DNA of 10,064 nt, from the NCBI GenBank assembly GCA_023398345.1, contig JAEWSK010000310.1, positions 1-10,064 on the forward strand, read 5' to 3'. Positions within the stretch are counted from its first letter, which is position 1. The number at the start of each line of letters is the position of its first letter. Below are positions 1-6,952 of the stretch, one piece after another. The notes under the pieces were generated by a model, which saw only the letters and a program-made list of their open reading frames with translations, did not search any database and was not told where the DNA came from. The position numbers were made by a program, and so were the translations under genes. The stretch comes from Armatimonadota bacterium. GTDB taxonomy: Bacteria; Armatimonadota; UBA5829.

Positions 1-1
1 A

Positions 2-1519
2 AGTGTAATTGTAGCCGGCTCGATAGGCCCACTGGGCGTTCGGCTTGCACCGATGGGACATCTCACTGTCGATGACCTCAAAGCTGCAATCACTGTGCAG
101 GTAAAGGGGCTTGTCGAAGGTGGAATCGATGTAATTTTACTCGAAACACAGACCGATCTTGAAGTCGTCCGCGCAATCCTGGAAGCAGTATTTGATAGTT
201 GTGCTCTGCCGGTGATGTGTCAATTCACAGTTGGCGATGACCTCACTACACCAATTGGCAACACACTCGACGACATCGTTCAAGGACTTTCGGATTACCC
301 GATAAGCTCCATCGGCGTGAACTGCGGAGTCGGCCCAGAGGGTGCGCTACGCGCCGTGCAGTCGTTAAGCGAGATATGCGCACTGCCGATTTCAGCACAG
401 CCCAATTCCGGCTTTCCGGCAAATGTTGACGGCAGAACACTGTTCATATCCGGCACTGACTACTTCGCTGACCGTGGAGTTGAGATTGTCGAAGCGGGTG
501 CATCTATTATTGGCGGATGCTGCGGAACCACTCCGGCACACATTCAATCGCTGGTTACAAAGACAAAAATACTGCCGCTTCCAAAGCACACTGTTGTCCG
601 CGCTCCGCGCGCACGTGCAGTTGCGACAAAAGTAGTCTGTGAACAAAGCCCACTGCTTAGCAAGATGAATGGTAAGTTCATCACAATAGAAGTCACTCCA
701 CCAAAGGACACCAATTACAAAGACTTAGTAAACAAGCTGCGGCCATTAGTCGACGCGGGTATATCGGCAATCGACGTGACAGACAACCCAATGGCATCGA
801 TGCACATGAGCGCAATTGCATTTGCGCATTTGGTAAAAGAAGAACTCGGCATCGCAACCATATTGCATCTAACTTGCCGCGACTTAAATTTACTGGGCAT
901 GCACTCAGCATTACTCGGCGCGGCAGCGCTCGGCGTCGACGGAATTCTCGCGTTGACAGGCGACCCGGCTACCGTAGGTGATTTTCCGTCTGCAACGTCG
1001 GTATTCGATGTCACATCAGACGGGCTTGCACGAATAATCAACTCACTAAATTGCGGCGTTGATTATATCGGCAAAGAGATAGGACAGCCGACCAACTTCG
1101 CGATAGGCGCCGCGTTCAACCCATTTGCCGCCGACATGGAAAAAGAACTGAATCGGCTTGCAAAAAAGCGTGAAGCCGGAGCGGGTTTTCTGATGACCCA
1201 GCCGGTCTTCGACGTCGAGCACCTAAAGACCGCCGTAAAGCAACTTCCATTGGATTGGAACCCACCGATACTCGTCGGAATACTGCCGCTCAGAAGTTCA
1301 CGTCATGCGGAATTTCTACATAATGAGGTTCCGGGAATCACTATTCCAGATGACGTCCGAGCAAAACTCGCAAGCGCAGATGCCGACACCGCAAAGCGCA
1401 TCGGAATCGAATACGCAAAAAGCATATATAAGGCCGCGCGCAACTCGTTTGGTGGAGTCTACTTCATGCCGCCCTTTAATAATTATGACGCTGTGCGAGA
1501 AGTGATGGCCGAGTCTTAG
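2..1519 (+). CDS. Bifunctional homocysteine S-methyltransferase / 5,10-methylenetetrahydrofolate reductase (5'-truncated)
   Basis: The gene is open from the first in-frame codon (base 2) and lacks its start; 505 residues are visible. Compared with YitJ-type fusions of about 610 residues, roughly 100 are missing. The fragment opens with a GSIGPLG motif of the homocysteine S-methyltransferase barrel. Its three zinc-thiolate cysteines are visible: Cys108 (GVNCG) and the Cys173-Cys174 pair (GGCCGTTP). From about residue 220 a MetF domain follows (ITIEVTPPK, VTDNP, CRDLN, ALTGDP, MTQPVFD), the FAD-dependent reductase. In this family the reductase makes 5-methyl-THF and the N-terminal domain methylates homocysteine to methionine from a donor such as S-methylmethionine or methyl-folate; which donor is used here cannot be told. 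The ATG at base 53 is internal, because the GSIGPLG motif lies upstream of it. The protein is cytosolic. No terminator is evident after the stop. Confidence 0.93.
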   Translation, partial: SVIVAGSIGPLGVRLAPMGHLTVDDLKAAITVQVKGLVEGGIDVILLETQTDLEVVRAILEAVFDSCALPVMCQFTVGDDLTTPIGNTLDDIVQGLSDYPISSIGVNCGVGPEGALRAVQSLSEICALPISAQPNSGFPANVDGRTLFISGTDYFADRGVEIVEAGASIIGGCCGTTPAHIQSLVTKTKILPLPKHTVVRAPRARAVATKVVCEQSPLLSKMNGKFITIEVTPPKDTNYKDLVNKLRPLVDAGISAIDVTDNPMASMHMSAIAFAHLVKEELGIATILHLTCRDLNLLGMHSALLGAAALGVDGILALTGDPATVGDFPSATSVFDVTSDGLARIINSLNCGVDYIGKEIGQPTNFAIGAAFNPFAADMEKELNRLAKKREAGAGFLMTQPVFDVEHLKTAVKQLPLDWNPPILVGILPLRSSRHAEFLHNEVPGITIPDDVRAKLASADADTAKRIGIEYAKSIYKAARNSFGGVYFMPPFNNYDAVREVMAES

Positions 1520-1698
1520 TCAAAGACATCAGGAATATGTTTCTCAATGGACGTATGACAAAAAAATGTGCCGCACTACAAAAGTACCAATGTGTCTGAA
1601 CGCACTAACTCAAACCAACTGAGTAAATGACTTCGCTCTATAGTTCGGCATGCCAAAAACTCCCTGCAAAAGCGCACCAAAGCGAGTTAGCGGCAAAC
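1520..1698. other. Intergenic stretch without recognisable genes
   Basis: This is the first part of the 335-base gap between the methyltransferase/reductase stop and the exporter start. I see no convincing reading frame, no tRNA and no GC-rich hairpin with a T-run that would end the upstream transcript. It holds only a short palindrome (GGCATGCC, 1647-1654) and a 5-bp inverted repeat around 1608-1624, both compatible with chance. The rest of the gap is the regulatory leader listed separately. Confidence 0.6.
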
Positions 1699-1727
1699 TT
1701 GACATGGAATTACGCGCACATTATACT
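1699..1727 (+). promoter_or_regulatory. Sigma-70-type promoter of the riboswitch-exporter transcript
   Basis: The -35 box TTGACA (1699-1704) is a perfect consensus match. The -10 box TATACT (1722-1727) differs from TATAAT at one position. The spacer is exactly 17 bases. The predicted transcription start, about 1733-1735, falls at the first bases of the aptamer-like RNA. That agreement supports both calls. Confidence 0.88.
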
Positions 1728-1732
1728 CATAT

Positions 1733-1814
1733 CAGATCAGGCGGCTCCGATTTTTAATGGGGTGCGGCTGGGCCGTAATTAAAGGCAGCAGGTTTTATTA
1801 GCCCTGTGGGACTG
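1733..1814 (+). promoter_or_regulatory. Candidate NiCo (czcD-motif) riboswitch aptamer
   Basis: The RNA follows the NiCo family plan as I remember it. A short P1 is formed by CAG (1733-1735) with CUG (1812-1814). The segment CAGGC (1738-1742) comes next. P2 is CUCC/GGGG (1745-1748 with 1759-1762). The joining segment is GCGGCUGG (1764-1771). P3 is GCC/GGC (1772-1774 with 1784-1786). P4 is CAGG/CCUG (1789-1792 with 1803-1806 by position), and then the diagnostic UGGGACUG (1807-1814). Known members sense Ni2+/Co2+ and switch on metal exporters, especially CDF (czcD) genes, which is the downstream gene here. The metal-ligand guanines in the junctions appear present. P1 is only about 3 bp. Class assignment comes from recalled consensus, not a covariance-model search. 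Confidence 0.8.
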
Positions 1815-1836
1815 TAAAATGTCCCATGGGGCTTTT
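1801..1836 (+). terminator. Intrinsic terminator forming the riboswitch expression platform
   Basis: Bases 1801-1812 (GCCCTGTGGGAC) pair with 1821-1832 (GTCCCATGGGGC) in a 12-bp stem, with two G-U wobbles at the fifth and sixth pairs, an 8-base loop and TTTT at 1833-1836. The 5' arm is the same sequence that closes the aptamer (P4 3' strand and the UGGGAC junction), so aptamer and terminator are mutually exclusive. Inference: metal binding stabilises the aptamer and prevents termination, an ON switch for efflux. The U-tract is short, so termination may be partial. Confidence 0.85.
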
Positions 1837-1844
1837 GTGACTCT

Positions 1845-1850
1845 GGAGGG
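1845..1850 (+). promoter_or_regulatory. Shine-Dalgarno site that sets the exporter start at GTG 1855
   Basis: GGAGGG lies 4 bases before an in-frame GTG (1855-1857) and just beyond the terminator. The only upstream ATG (1819) sits in the terminator loop with no ribosome binding site, so this site decides the start. Confidence 0.8.
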
Positions 1851-1854
1851 CGAA

Positions 1855-2826
1855 GTGTCCAATTTTGCCGAGCGTAAATCGTCTGCAGCAATACTATCGG
1901 TAATATCGAATGCCACGCTGATCGTGCTCAAAATCGTGGTGGGCATTGCGATTCAGTCTGTGTCGGTCATATCGGAAGCAATCCACTCCGGCGTGGACAT
2001 GCTCGCCGCGATGATCGCGCTATTTGCCGTCAAATCATCAGAAAAACCCGCAGATGATGAGCATCCATTTGGCCACGGAAAGATCGAAAACATCTCCGGC
2101 ACCATAGAAGCAATTCTAATATTCGGAGCCGCCGCATGGATAATATACGAAGCCGTCCAAAAGCTTATCCATCCAAAACCCATTGCCGATGCATCGTGGG
2201 GCATCGGCGTAATGCTTCTATCGGCGCTCGCGAACATATTTGTCTCAAGAGTGCTTTTTAAAGTCGGCAATGAGACAGACTCGGCCGCTCTCAAGGCCGA
2301 CGGTTGGCACTTGATGACTGACGTCTATACTTCCGGCGGCGTAATGACGGGTCTGGGGATAATCTGGATCACAGAGCGCATCCTACCCGGCTACAACATT
2401 CAATGGATTGACCCAGTAGCTGCAATTGCAGTCGCATTACTTATTCTCAGGGCTGCATACAAACTGACTGTTGAATCCGGCCGCGATCTTTTAGATGCGA
2501 GTCTTCCTCAAGATGAAGAAGATTGGATACGGACTTACGTTAGCAAAATGGCCGGAACAGTTAGAGGATTTCATCGTCTGCGCACTAGGAAATCAGGCGC
2601 ACATCGATTTGTGCAGTTCCATCTTTTGGTGCATGCCGATATGTCAGTTGACGAATCGCACAAACTCCATGACGCGATAGTCGCCGCGATAAAAGAGCGC
2701 TTCCCGGCAAGCACAGTTACAATTCATGTAGAGCCATGCGATCTTTCATGCGGCACAGACTGCATTGACGGATGCTTTATGAGCGACGAAGACCGCAGCG
2801 CGCTGGTGAATGCGAGTCAAAAGTAA
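1855..2826 (+). CDS. Cation diffusion facilitator (CDF) family divalent metal exporter
   Basis: The 323-residue protein is an inner-membrane metal/proton antiporter with about six hydrophobic segments in the first 200 residues and a cytoplasmic C-terminal domain. The transport site is clear: His44 and Asp48 (HSGVD, TM2) and His152 and Asp156 (HLMTD, TM5), matching the HxxxD pairs of Zn/Co/Ni-type CDFs and the D/H sites of YiiP. The loop motif HPFGHGKIE after TM2 is typical. The C-terminal ferredoxin-like domain includes GAHRFVQFHLLVH and HVEPC. It is followed by an evenly spaced Cys295, Cys299, Cys303 and Cys307 (CX3CX3CX3C), which is unusual and could bind metal. The start is taken as GTG 1855 because of its Shine-Dalgarno site and because ATG 1819 lies inside the leader terminator. 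The riboswitch-like leader suggests Ni2+/Co2+ as the physiological signal; substrate range cannot be read from the sequence alone. Confidence 0.93.
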   Translation: MSNFAERKSSAAILSVISNATLIVLKIVVGIAIQSVSVISEAIHSGVDMLAAMIALFAVKSSEKPADDEHPFGHGKIENISGTIEAILIFGAAAWIIYEAVQKLIHPKPIADASWGIGVMLLSALANIFVSRVLFKVGNETDSAALKADGWHLMTDVYTSGGVMTGLGIIWITERILPGYNIQWIDPVAAIAVALLILRAAYKLTVESGRDLLDASLPQDEEDWIRTYVSKMAGTVRGFHRLRTRKSGAHRFVQFHLLVHADMSVDESHKLHDAIVAAIKERFPASTVTIHVEPCDLSCGTDCIDGCFMSDEDRSALVNASQK

Positions 2827-2856
2827 GCCCTCGAGGCTTGGCACTCAGAGCCGCGC

Positions 2857-2885
2857 TTGACCGTCGAGCATAGCGCCGCTATAAT
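2857..2885 (+). promoter_or_regulatory. Sigma-70-type promoter of the rmlD-ileS-lspA-lgt gene run
   Basis: TTGACC (2857-2862) and a perfect TATAAT (2880-2885) are separated by 17 bases. The predicted transcription start is near 2892, giving a leader of about 60 bases before the TTG start at 2953. All five following genes are close enough to be read from it. Confidence 0.85.
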
Positions 2886-2905
2886 GTAAAAAGTTGATGA
2901 TTCCG

Positions 2906-2930
2906 AGCCCCTGCATTATACAGGGGCTTT
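2906..2930 (+). terminator. Leader hairpin, possible attenuator or weak terminator
   Basis: A perfect 8-bp stem, AGCCCCTG (2906-2913) with CAGGGGCT (2921-2928), has a 7-base loop and only two Ts beyond the stem (2929-2930) before a G. It lies between the promoter and the rmlD ribosome binding site, so it would be transcribed in the leader. It might also end the exporter transcript, which stops 80 bases upstream. The short T-run makes efficient termination doubtful; a 5'-end stabilising hairpin is an alternative. Confidence 0.5.
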
Positions 2931-2940
2931 GCATTATGTA

Positions 2941-2946
2941 CGGAGG
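2941..2946 (+). promoter_or_regulatory. Shine-Dalgarno site that sets the rmlD start at TTG 2953
   Basis: CGGAGG lies 6 bases before TTG 2953, which is followed directly by the RVLVTGA Rossmann strand. An upstream in-frame TTG (2929) overlaps the leader hairpin and has no ribosome binding site. Confidence 0.8.
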
Positions 2947-2952
2947 CATACG

Positions 2953-3819
2953 TTGCGAGTACTCGTCACAGGCGCATGTGGAATGCTCGGGTCGCTGGTC
3001 TGCAAAGCGCTCGAAGACAAACACACTGTAATTGCTACGGATATCGTCGATGGTTGCGAACTGCTCAACATTGCCGATACCGGATCGGTATTTGATGTCA
3101 TCAATCGAACCCAACCGGAAATGGTTATTCACTGCGCGGCAATGACTGACGTGGACGGCTGTGAGCGAGAACCGGACGCAGCGCATAAGATCAATGCAGT
3201 CGGAACATGGAACTTGGCATGCGCATGCGCGTCCATCGACTGCCCCATTGCATATGTCAGCACGGACTATGTCTTCGACGGCGAAAAGGGTTCGTCATAC
3301 ACTGAGTTTGATTCACCCAATCCACTCAGCGCTTACGGTGCAAGCAAGCTCGCGGGCGAACGTGCAATTCAAAGCATATCTCCAAAGCACTTTATAGTGC
3401 GCACTTCGTGGCTGTTCGCGCCACATGGCAAGAACTTTGCGATAAGCATACTCAAAGCCGCAGAAACTCGTCCTGAGTTGAAGATTGTTGCCGACCAGTT
3501 CGGATCGCCGACTTACGCGAAAGATCTGGCGGAGTTTCTGGCTGGCCTTGTCGGTTCGCCGCTATTTGGGGTCTATCATTTCACTAACTCAGGAAGCTGC
3601 TCATGGCACGAGTTCGCAAGCGCAATATTGAACGCAGCAGGCAAAACACAAGTAAAAACAATACCAATCAAATCGGAAGAATGGCCCACCCCCACCCGCA
3701 GGCCCGTCTACTCGGTACTGCGCCATTATAGAATGGAACTGCTCGGTCGTGACAATGCGAGACCGTGGGAAGAAGCCGTAGCGGAGTTTGTTTCGGAATG
3801 GACTATAGCAAAACAGTAA
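2953..3819 (+). CDS. rfbD: dTDP-4-dehydrorhamnose reductase (RmlD/RfbD-like, extended SDR family)
   Basis: The 288-residue protein matches the usual RmlD length. It has the N-terminal nucleotide-binding glycine motif TGACGMLG (about residues 6-13), INPD-type motifs (HCAAMTDVDGCE and the KINAVGTWNL strand), STDYVFDG, and the catalytic Tyr128 and Lys132 pair (YGASK). A substrate-domain RTSWLF and a QFGSPTYAKDLA segment are characteristic of RmlD. The family reduces dTDP-4-keto-L-rhamnose to dTDP-L-rhamnose with NAD(P)H in the cytosol for cell-wall glycans. No other rhamnose-pathway gene is in the window, so the exact sugar substrate is inferred from similarity. The gene begins at TTG and is the first of the operon. 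Its last 22 bases overlap the start of ileS, implying translational coupling. Confidence 0.87.
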   Translation: MRVLVTGACGMLGSLVCKALEDKHTVIATDIVDGCELLNIADTGSVFDVINRTQPEMVIHCAAMTDVDGCEREPDAAHKINAVGTWNLACACASIDCPIAYVSTDYVFDGEKGSSYTEFDSPNPLSAYGASKLAGERAIQSISPKHFIVRTSWLFAPHGKNFAISILKAAETRPELKIVADQFGSPTYAKDLAEFLAGLVGSPLFGVYHFTNSGSCSWHEFASAILNAAGKTQVKTIPIKSEEWPTPTRRPVYSVLRHYRMELLGRDNARPWEEAVAEFVSEWTIAKQ

Positions 3820-6557
3820 ATCTGCCAAAGACCGACTTCCCGATGAAGGCGAATTTGCCTAATAGAGAGCCTGGATTCCAGGAATTCTGGGAAGATCATC
3901 AGATATATCAAAAGATGGCGAACCGTGAGTCGCCAAAGGGCACGTTTGTCTTTCATGACGGGCCGCCCTACTCCAACGGCGATATTCACATGGGACATGC
4001 GCTCAACAAGTCGCTGAAGGACTTTATCGTCCGCTATAAGGCGATGAGCGGCTACCGTGTGCCGTATATTCCCGGATGGGACAACCACGGGCTGCCCATT
4101 GAGCAAAAGGTCGCGGAGGAATTTCGCAAAAAGCACGAATCTCCGAGCAAGCTCGAACTGCGTAAGGCCTGCCGCGTCTATGCGGAGAAATGGGTCAATA
4201 TCCAGCGCGATCAGCTCAAAAGACTGGGGCTGATGAGTGACTGGGAGCATCCATATCTCACAATGAACCGCGAATACGAGGCCACGATCATAAAAGTCTT
4301 CGGCGAGATGGTCGAAAAGGGCTATATCTATCGCGGTCTAAAACCCATCTATTGGTGCATAAACGACGAGACCGCACTTGCCGAAGCCGAAATCGAGTAT
4401 GCAGATCACACTTCGCATTCGATATTTGTCCGATTTCCGCTCGTAAGCGATCCCAATGGCCTTTTCGGCGACTCGCCAAAAGAACATTCTTACACAATTA
4501 TATGGACAACGACTCCATGGACAATACCAGCGAACTTAGCTGTAGCTGTCCACCCGGACTATGAATACGCATTCGTTGACGCGGACGGCGACAGATACTT
4601 AGTTGCTGCGGAACTCGTCGGTCAGACAATGAGCGCTGCCGGCAAAGAAAAATACTGCGTCGTAAAGACAGTCAAAGGCCGCGAGCTTGAAGGAATGATC
4701 TTTAAGCATCCGCTTTTTGACCGTGACTCCGTGCTTGTTCATGCGAACTACGTCACGCTCGAAGACGGCACTGGCGTTGTTCATACTGCACCGGGTCATG
4801 GCCGCGAAGACTTCGAGACGGGTCGCAGATATGGTCTTGAAGTGCTCAACCCGGTCGACAGCAAAGGGCGATTTACGCATCTAGCCGGGCAGTTCGAGGG
4901 GCTTCATATAATTAAGCAGGGCAACCAGGCAGTTATAGACGCGCTCAAAGATAACGGCAGTCTGCTCGCCGAAAGCACTATCACGCACAGCTACCCACAC
5001 TGCTGGAGATGCCATAAACCTGTAATCTTCCGCGCAACCGAGCAGTGGTTTGTTAGCATCGATCACGACGATCTGCGGAAAAGAATCTTATCCGAAATAG
5101 AAGAGTCTGTCAGGTGCTTCCCACCCGAAGGGCGCAATCGACTGTATGCAATGATAGAAAGCTCACCGGACTGGTGTCTTTCGCGACAGAGATCGTGGGG
5201 GGTTGCTATTCCGGTTCTGTTCTGCGACGAATGCAATGAGCCTATACTGAGCAAGGCGGTTATTGATCGCGTATACGAAGATGCGCTTGAAAACGGTTCG
5301 GACTCATGGTTTGAAAAAGATGCATCGGCATTTGTTCCCGAAGACTTCAAGTGTCCACAGTGCGGCGGGGGCAAATTTACAAAAGAAGAAGATGTTCTCG
5401 ACGTTTGGTTCGACTCCGGTTCGAGCTGCCGCGCAGTAACTGAGAGACTGTACGGTGACTTCGTTTCAAACGTATATCTTGAAGGCTCGGATCAGCATAG
5501 GGGCTGGTTCAATAAATCAATTATCGTCGGAACCGCGACTAAAGGCTCATCACCATTCAAAGATTTAGTGACGCACGGATATGTGCTCGATGCCGAAGGC
5601 AAGAAGATGAGCAAGTCCGGTGGCAATGCAATTGCGCCTAAAGAGGCCACCAAAAATATCGGCGCCGATATATTGAGATTATATGTCTCATCACTAAACT
5701 ATTTCGAGGATGTTCGATTCGGCCAGGAGATGTTCACACGGGCAATCGATGCCTATAGACGCATAAGAAACACCTTTAGATTTATACTCGGCAACATATC
5801 CGATTTTACGCCCGGTGTAGATTCGATTGAATATAGCGAACTGCTTGAAATAGATAGATTCGCTCTGCATCGTTTGCAAGAGCATATTGCTGACATTACA
5901 AAGGCGTATGAGTCCTATGAGTTCCATAAGGTCTATCATTCGGTGCATAATTACTGTGCAGTTGATTTAAGTGGGTTTTATCTGGATATTCTTAAGGACA
6001 GGCTGTATGCTTCTGCGCACGACTCAAAAGAACGTCGCTCGGCGCAAACGGCACTTTATGAAATATTGTCCACGCTAGTGCGGCTTATGGCTCCAATTCT
6101 TCCGCATACTACAGAGGAAGTGTGGCAGTCGACACCTGGTGGGAATAATGAGGAGTCGGTGCATTTGTCAGCATTTCCAATTGCAAATTCTGACAAAATG
6201 GATTCGGAGCTTGCTGCTCGCTGGGCAAGAATTCTTGAAGTTCGAGACAAAGTTCTTGCGGCATTGGAAGAAGCGCGACAATCCGGAAAAATCGGCAAGC
6301 CGTTGGAGTCTCGGGTGACGCTGTCGGCTCCCGAGGATTTGTATGTATTCTTGAAATCGTATGAAGCATCGCTGCCGTCGATATTTATCGTGTCGCAGGT
6401 TGAACTAAAGCAAATTGACGGTGAAGTAGCGATAGATGTGCAAAGGCCGACTGGCGAAAAGTGCGCACGCTGCTGGCTGGTGCAAGAGTCCGTGGGCAGC
6501 CACGATGACCACCCGCAGCTATGTGATAGATGTCGTGGGGCAATATCACAGTTCTAA
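3798..6557 (+). CDS. ileS: Isoleucyl-tRNA synthetase
   Basis: The 919-residue class I synthetase attaches isoleucine to tRNA-Ile in the cytosol. The start at ATG 3798 is chosen because MDYSKTVNLPKTDFPM is the usual N-terminus of the family; GGAG at 3783-3786 can serve as ribosome binding site. The HIGH signature is HMGH (64-67) within PPYSNGDIHMGH, as in Bacillus enzymes. The CP1 editing domain shows TIIWTTTPWTIPAN and GTGVVHTAPGHG. A cysteine-bearing insert (CDEC, CPQC) lies before DVWFDSG. KMSKS is at 603-607. The anticodon-binding domain is followed by a C-terminal zinc motif with Cys889, Cys892, Cys909 and Cys912. All key residues look intact. There is no T-box leader in front of it; expression probably comes from the promoter before rmlD, with which it overlaps by 22 bases. 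Confidence 0.98.
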   Translation: MDYSKTVNLPKTDFPMKANLPNREPGFQEFWEDHQIYQKMANRESPKGTFVFHDGPPYSNGDIHMGHALNKSLKDFIVRYKAMSGYRVPYIPGWDNHGLPIEQKVAEEFRKKHESPSKLELRKACRVYAEKWVNIQRDQLKRLGLMSDWEHPYLTMNREYEATIIKVFGEMVEKGYIYRGLKPIYWCINDETALAEAEIEYADHTSHSIFVRFPLVSDPNGLFGDSPKEHSYTIIWTTTPWTIPANLAVAVHPDYEYAFVDADGDRYLVAAELVGQTMSAAGKEKYCVVKTVKGRELEGMIFKHPLFDRDSVLVHANYVTLEDGTGVVHTAPGHGREDFETGRRYGLEVLNPVDSKGRFTHLAGQFEGLHIIKQGNQAVIDALKDNGSLLAESTITHSYPHCWRCHKPVIFRATEQWFVSIDHDDLRKRILSEIEESVRCFPPEGRNRLYAMIESSPDWCLSRQRSWGVAIPVLFCDECNEPILSKAVIDRVYEDALENGSDSWFEKDASAFVPEDFKCPQCGGGKFTKEEDVLDVWFDSGSSCRAVTERLYGDFVSNVYLEGSDQHRGWFNKSIIVGTATKGSSPFKDLVTHGYVLDAEGKKMSKSGGNAIAPKEATKNIGADILRLYVSSLNYFEDVRFGQEMFTRAIDAYRRIRNTFRFILGNISDFTPGVDSIEYSELLEIDRFALHRLQEHIADITKAYESYEFHKVYHSVHNYCAVDLSGFYLDILKDRLYASAHDSKERRSAQTALYEILSTLVRLMAPILPHTTEEVWQSTPGGNNEESVHLSAFPIANSDKMDSELAARWARILEVRDKVLAALEEARQSGKIGKPLESRVTLSAPEDLYVFLKSYEASLPSIFIVSQVELKQIDGEVAIDVQRPTGEKCARCWLVQESVGSHDDHPQLCDRCRGAISQF

Positions 6558-6588
6558 TTGCGGAAAACACTGAAGTTGGGAAGCGCTT

Positions 6589-6951
6589 GTGGAAAAGAAA
6601 CTCGACTTGGCCAAATATAAAAAGCTGCTTCTTGCAGAGCGAGAGCGGCTCCAATTGGAGCATCGCATTGCAACGGGTGATATTGCCGAGCGCAGTAATG
6701 AGCTGGCGGATTATGACGATCATCACCCTGCCGACGCTGCAAGTGAAACATTCGAGCGCACCAAGGATTATGCGCTTGATGAAAACTATCGCGACTTGCT
6801 AGAACGCATCGCCGAAGCGCTGCGCAAAATTGATGACGGAACCTACGGCATATGCGACCGCTGCGATAGCCAAATTCGCCCCGAAAGGCTCAGGGCAATT
6901 CCTTACGCAACACTGTGCATAGATTGCCAAGAGCGGATGGAGCGACGATAA
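6589..6951 (+). CDS. TraR/DksA-type C4 zinc-finger protein, YteA/YocK-like
   Basis: The 120-residue protein has a charged N-terminal coiled coil (about residues 1-70), then a DHHPADAASETFERTKD segment and a C4 zinc finger with Cys89, Cys92, Cys110 and Cys113 (CDRC and CIDC). The HPAD and ERxKD pattern is closer to the Bacillus YteA/YocK branch than to E. coli DksA. DksA binds the RNA polymerase secondary channel through an acidic coiled-coil tip and acts with ppGpp; whether this protein does so is inference. The Asp residues near positions 42-49 could be the tip. Translation starts at GTG with a modest GGGAAG site 5 bases upstream. It lies 31 bases after ileS and 1 base before lspA, so it is read in the same operon. 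Confidence 0.88.
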   Translation: MEKKLDLAKYKKLLLAERERLQLEHRIATGDIAERSNELADYDDHHPADAASETFERTKDYALDENYRDLLERIAEALRKIDDGTYGICDRCDSQIRPERLRAIPYATLCIDCQERMERR

Positions 6952-6952
6952 T

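Noticed and set aside
1602..1692. Inverted repeats CTAACTC/GAGTTAG and ACTCA/TGAGT and the GGCATGCC palindrome in the gap
   Set aside because: Short, widely spaced or isolated; consistent with chance and not tied to any gene element.
1819..1854. ATG at 1819 as the exporter start
   Set aside because: It lies in the terminator loop, has no ribosome binding site, and a well-spaced GGAGGG-GTG follows in frame.
2825..2839. AAGCC/GGCTT hairpin at the exporter stop as a terminator
   Set aside because: Only 5 bp with no T-run after it; too weak to call.
2929..2952. TTG at 2929 as the rmlD start
   Set aside because: It overlaps the leader hairpin; the CGGAGG site at 2941-2946 points to TTG 2953, which directly precedes the conserved RVLVTG strand.
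3765..3797. Upstream extension of ileS by 11 residues
   Set aside because: IleRS N-termini begin with the MDYxKTxNLPKTDFPM block encoded from 3798; the extension lies within rmlD and shows no family similarity.
2886..3797. T-box riboswitch controlling ileS
   Set aside because: No T-box sequence or specifier-loop structure is seen; the operon leader is only about 60 bases and rmlD fills the rest.
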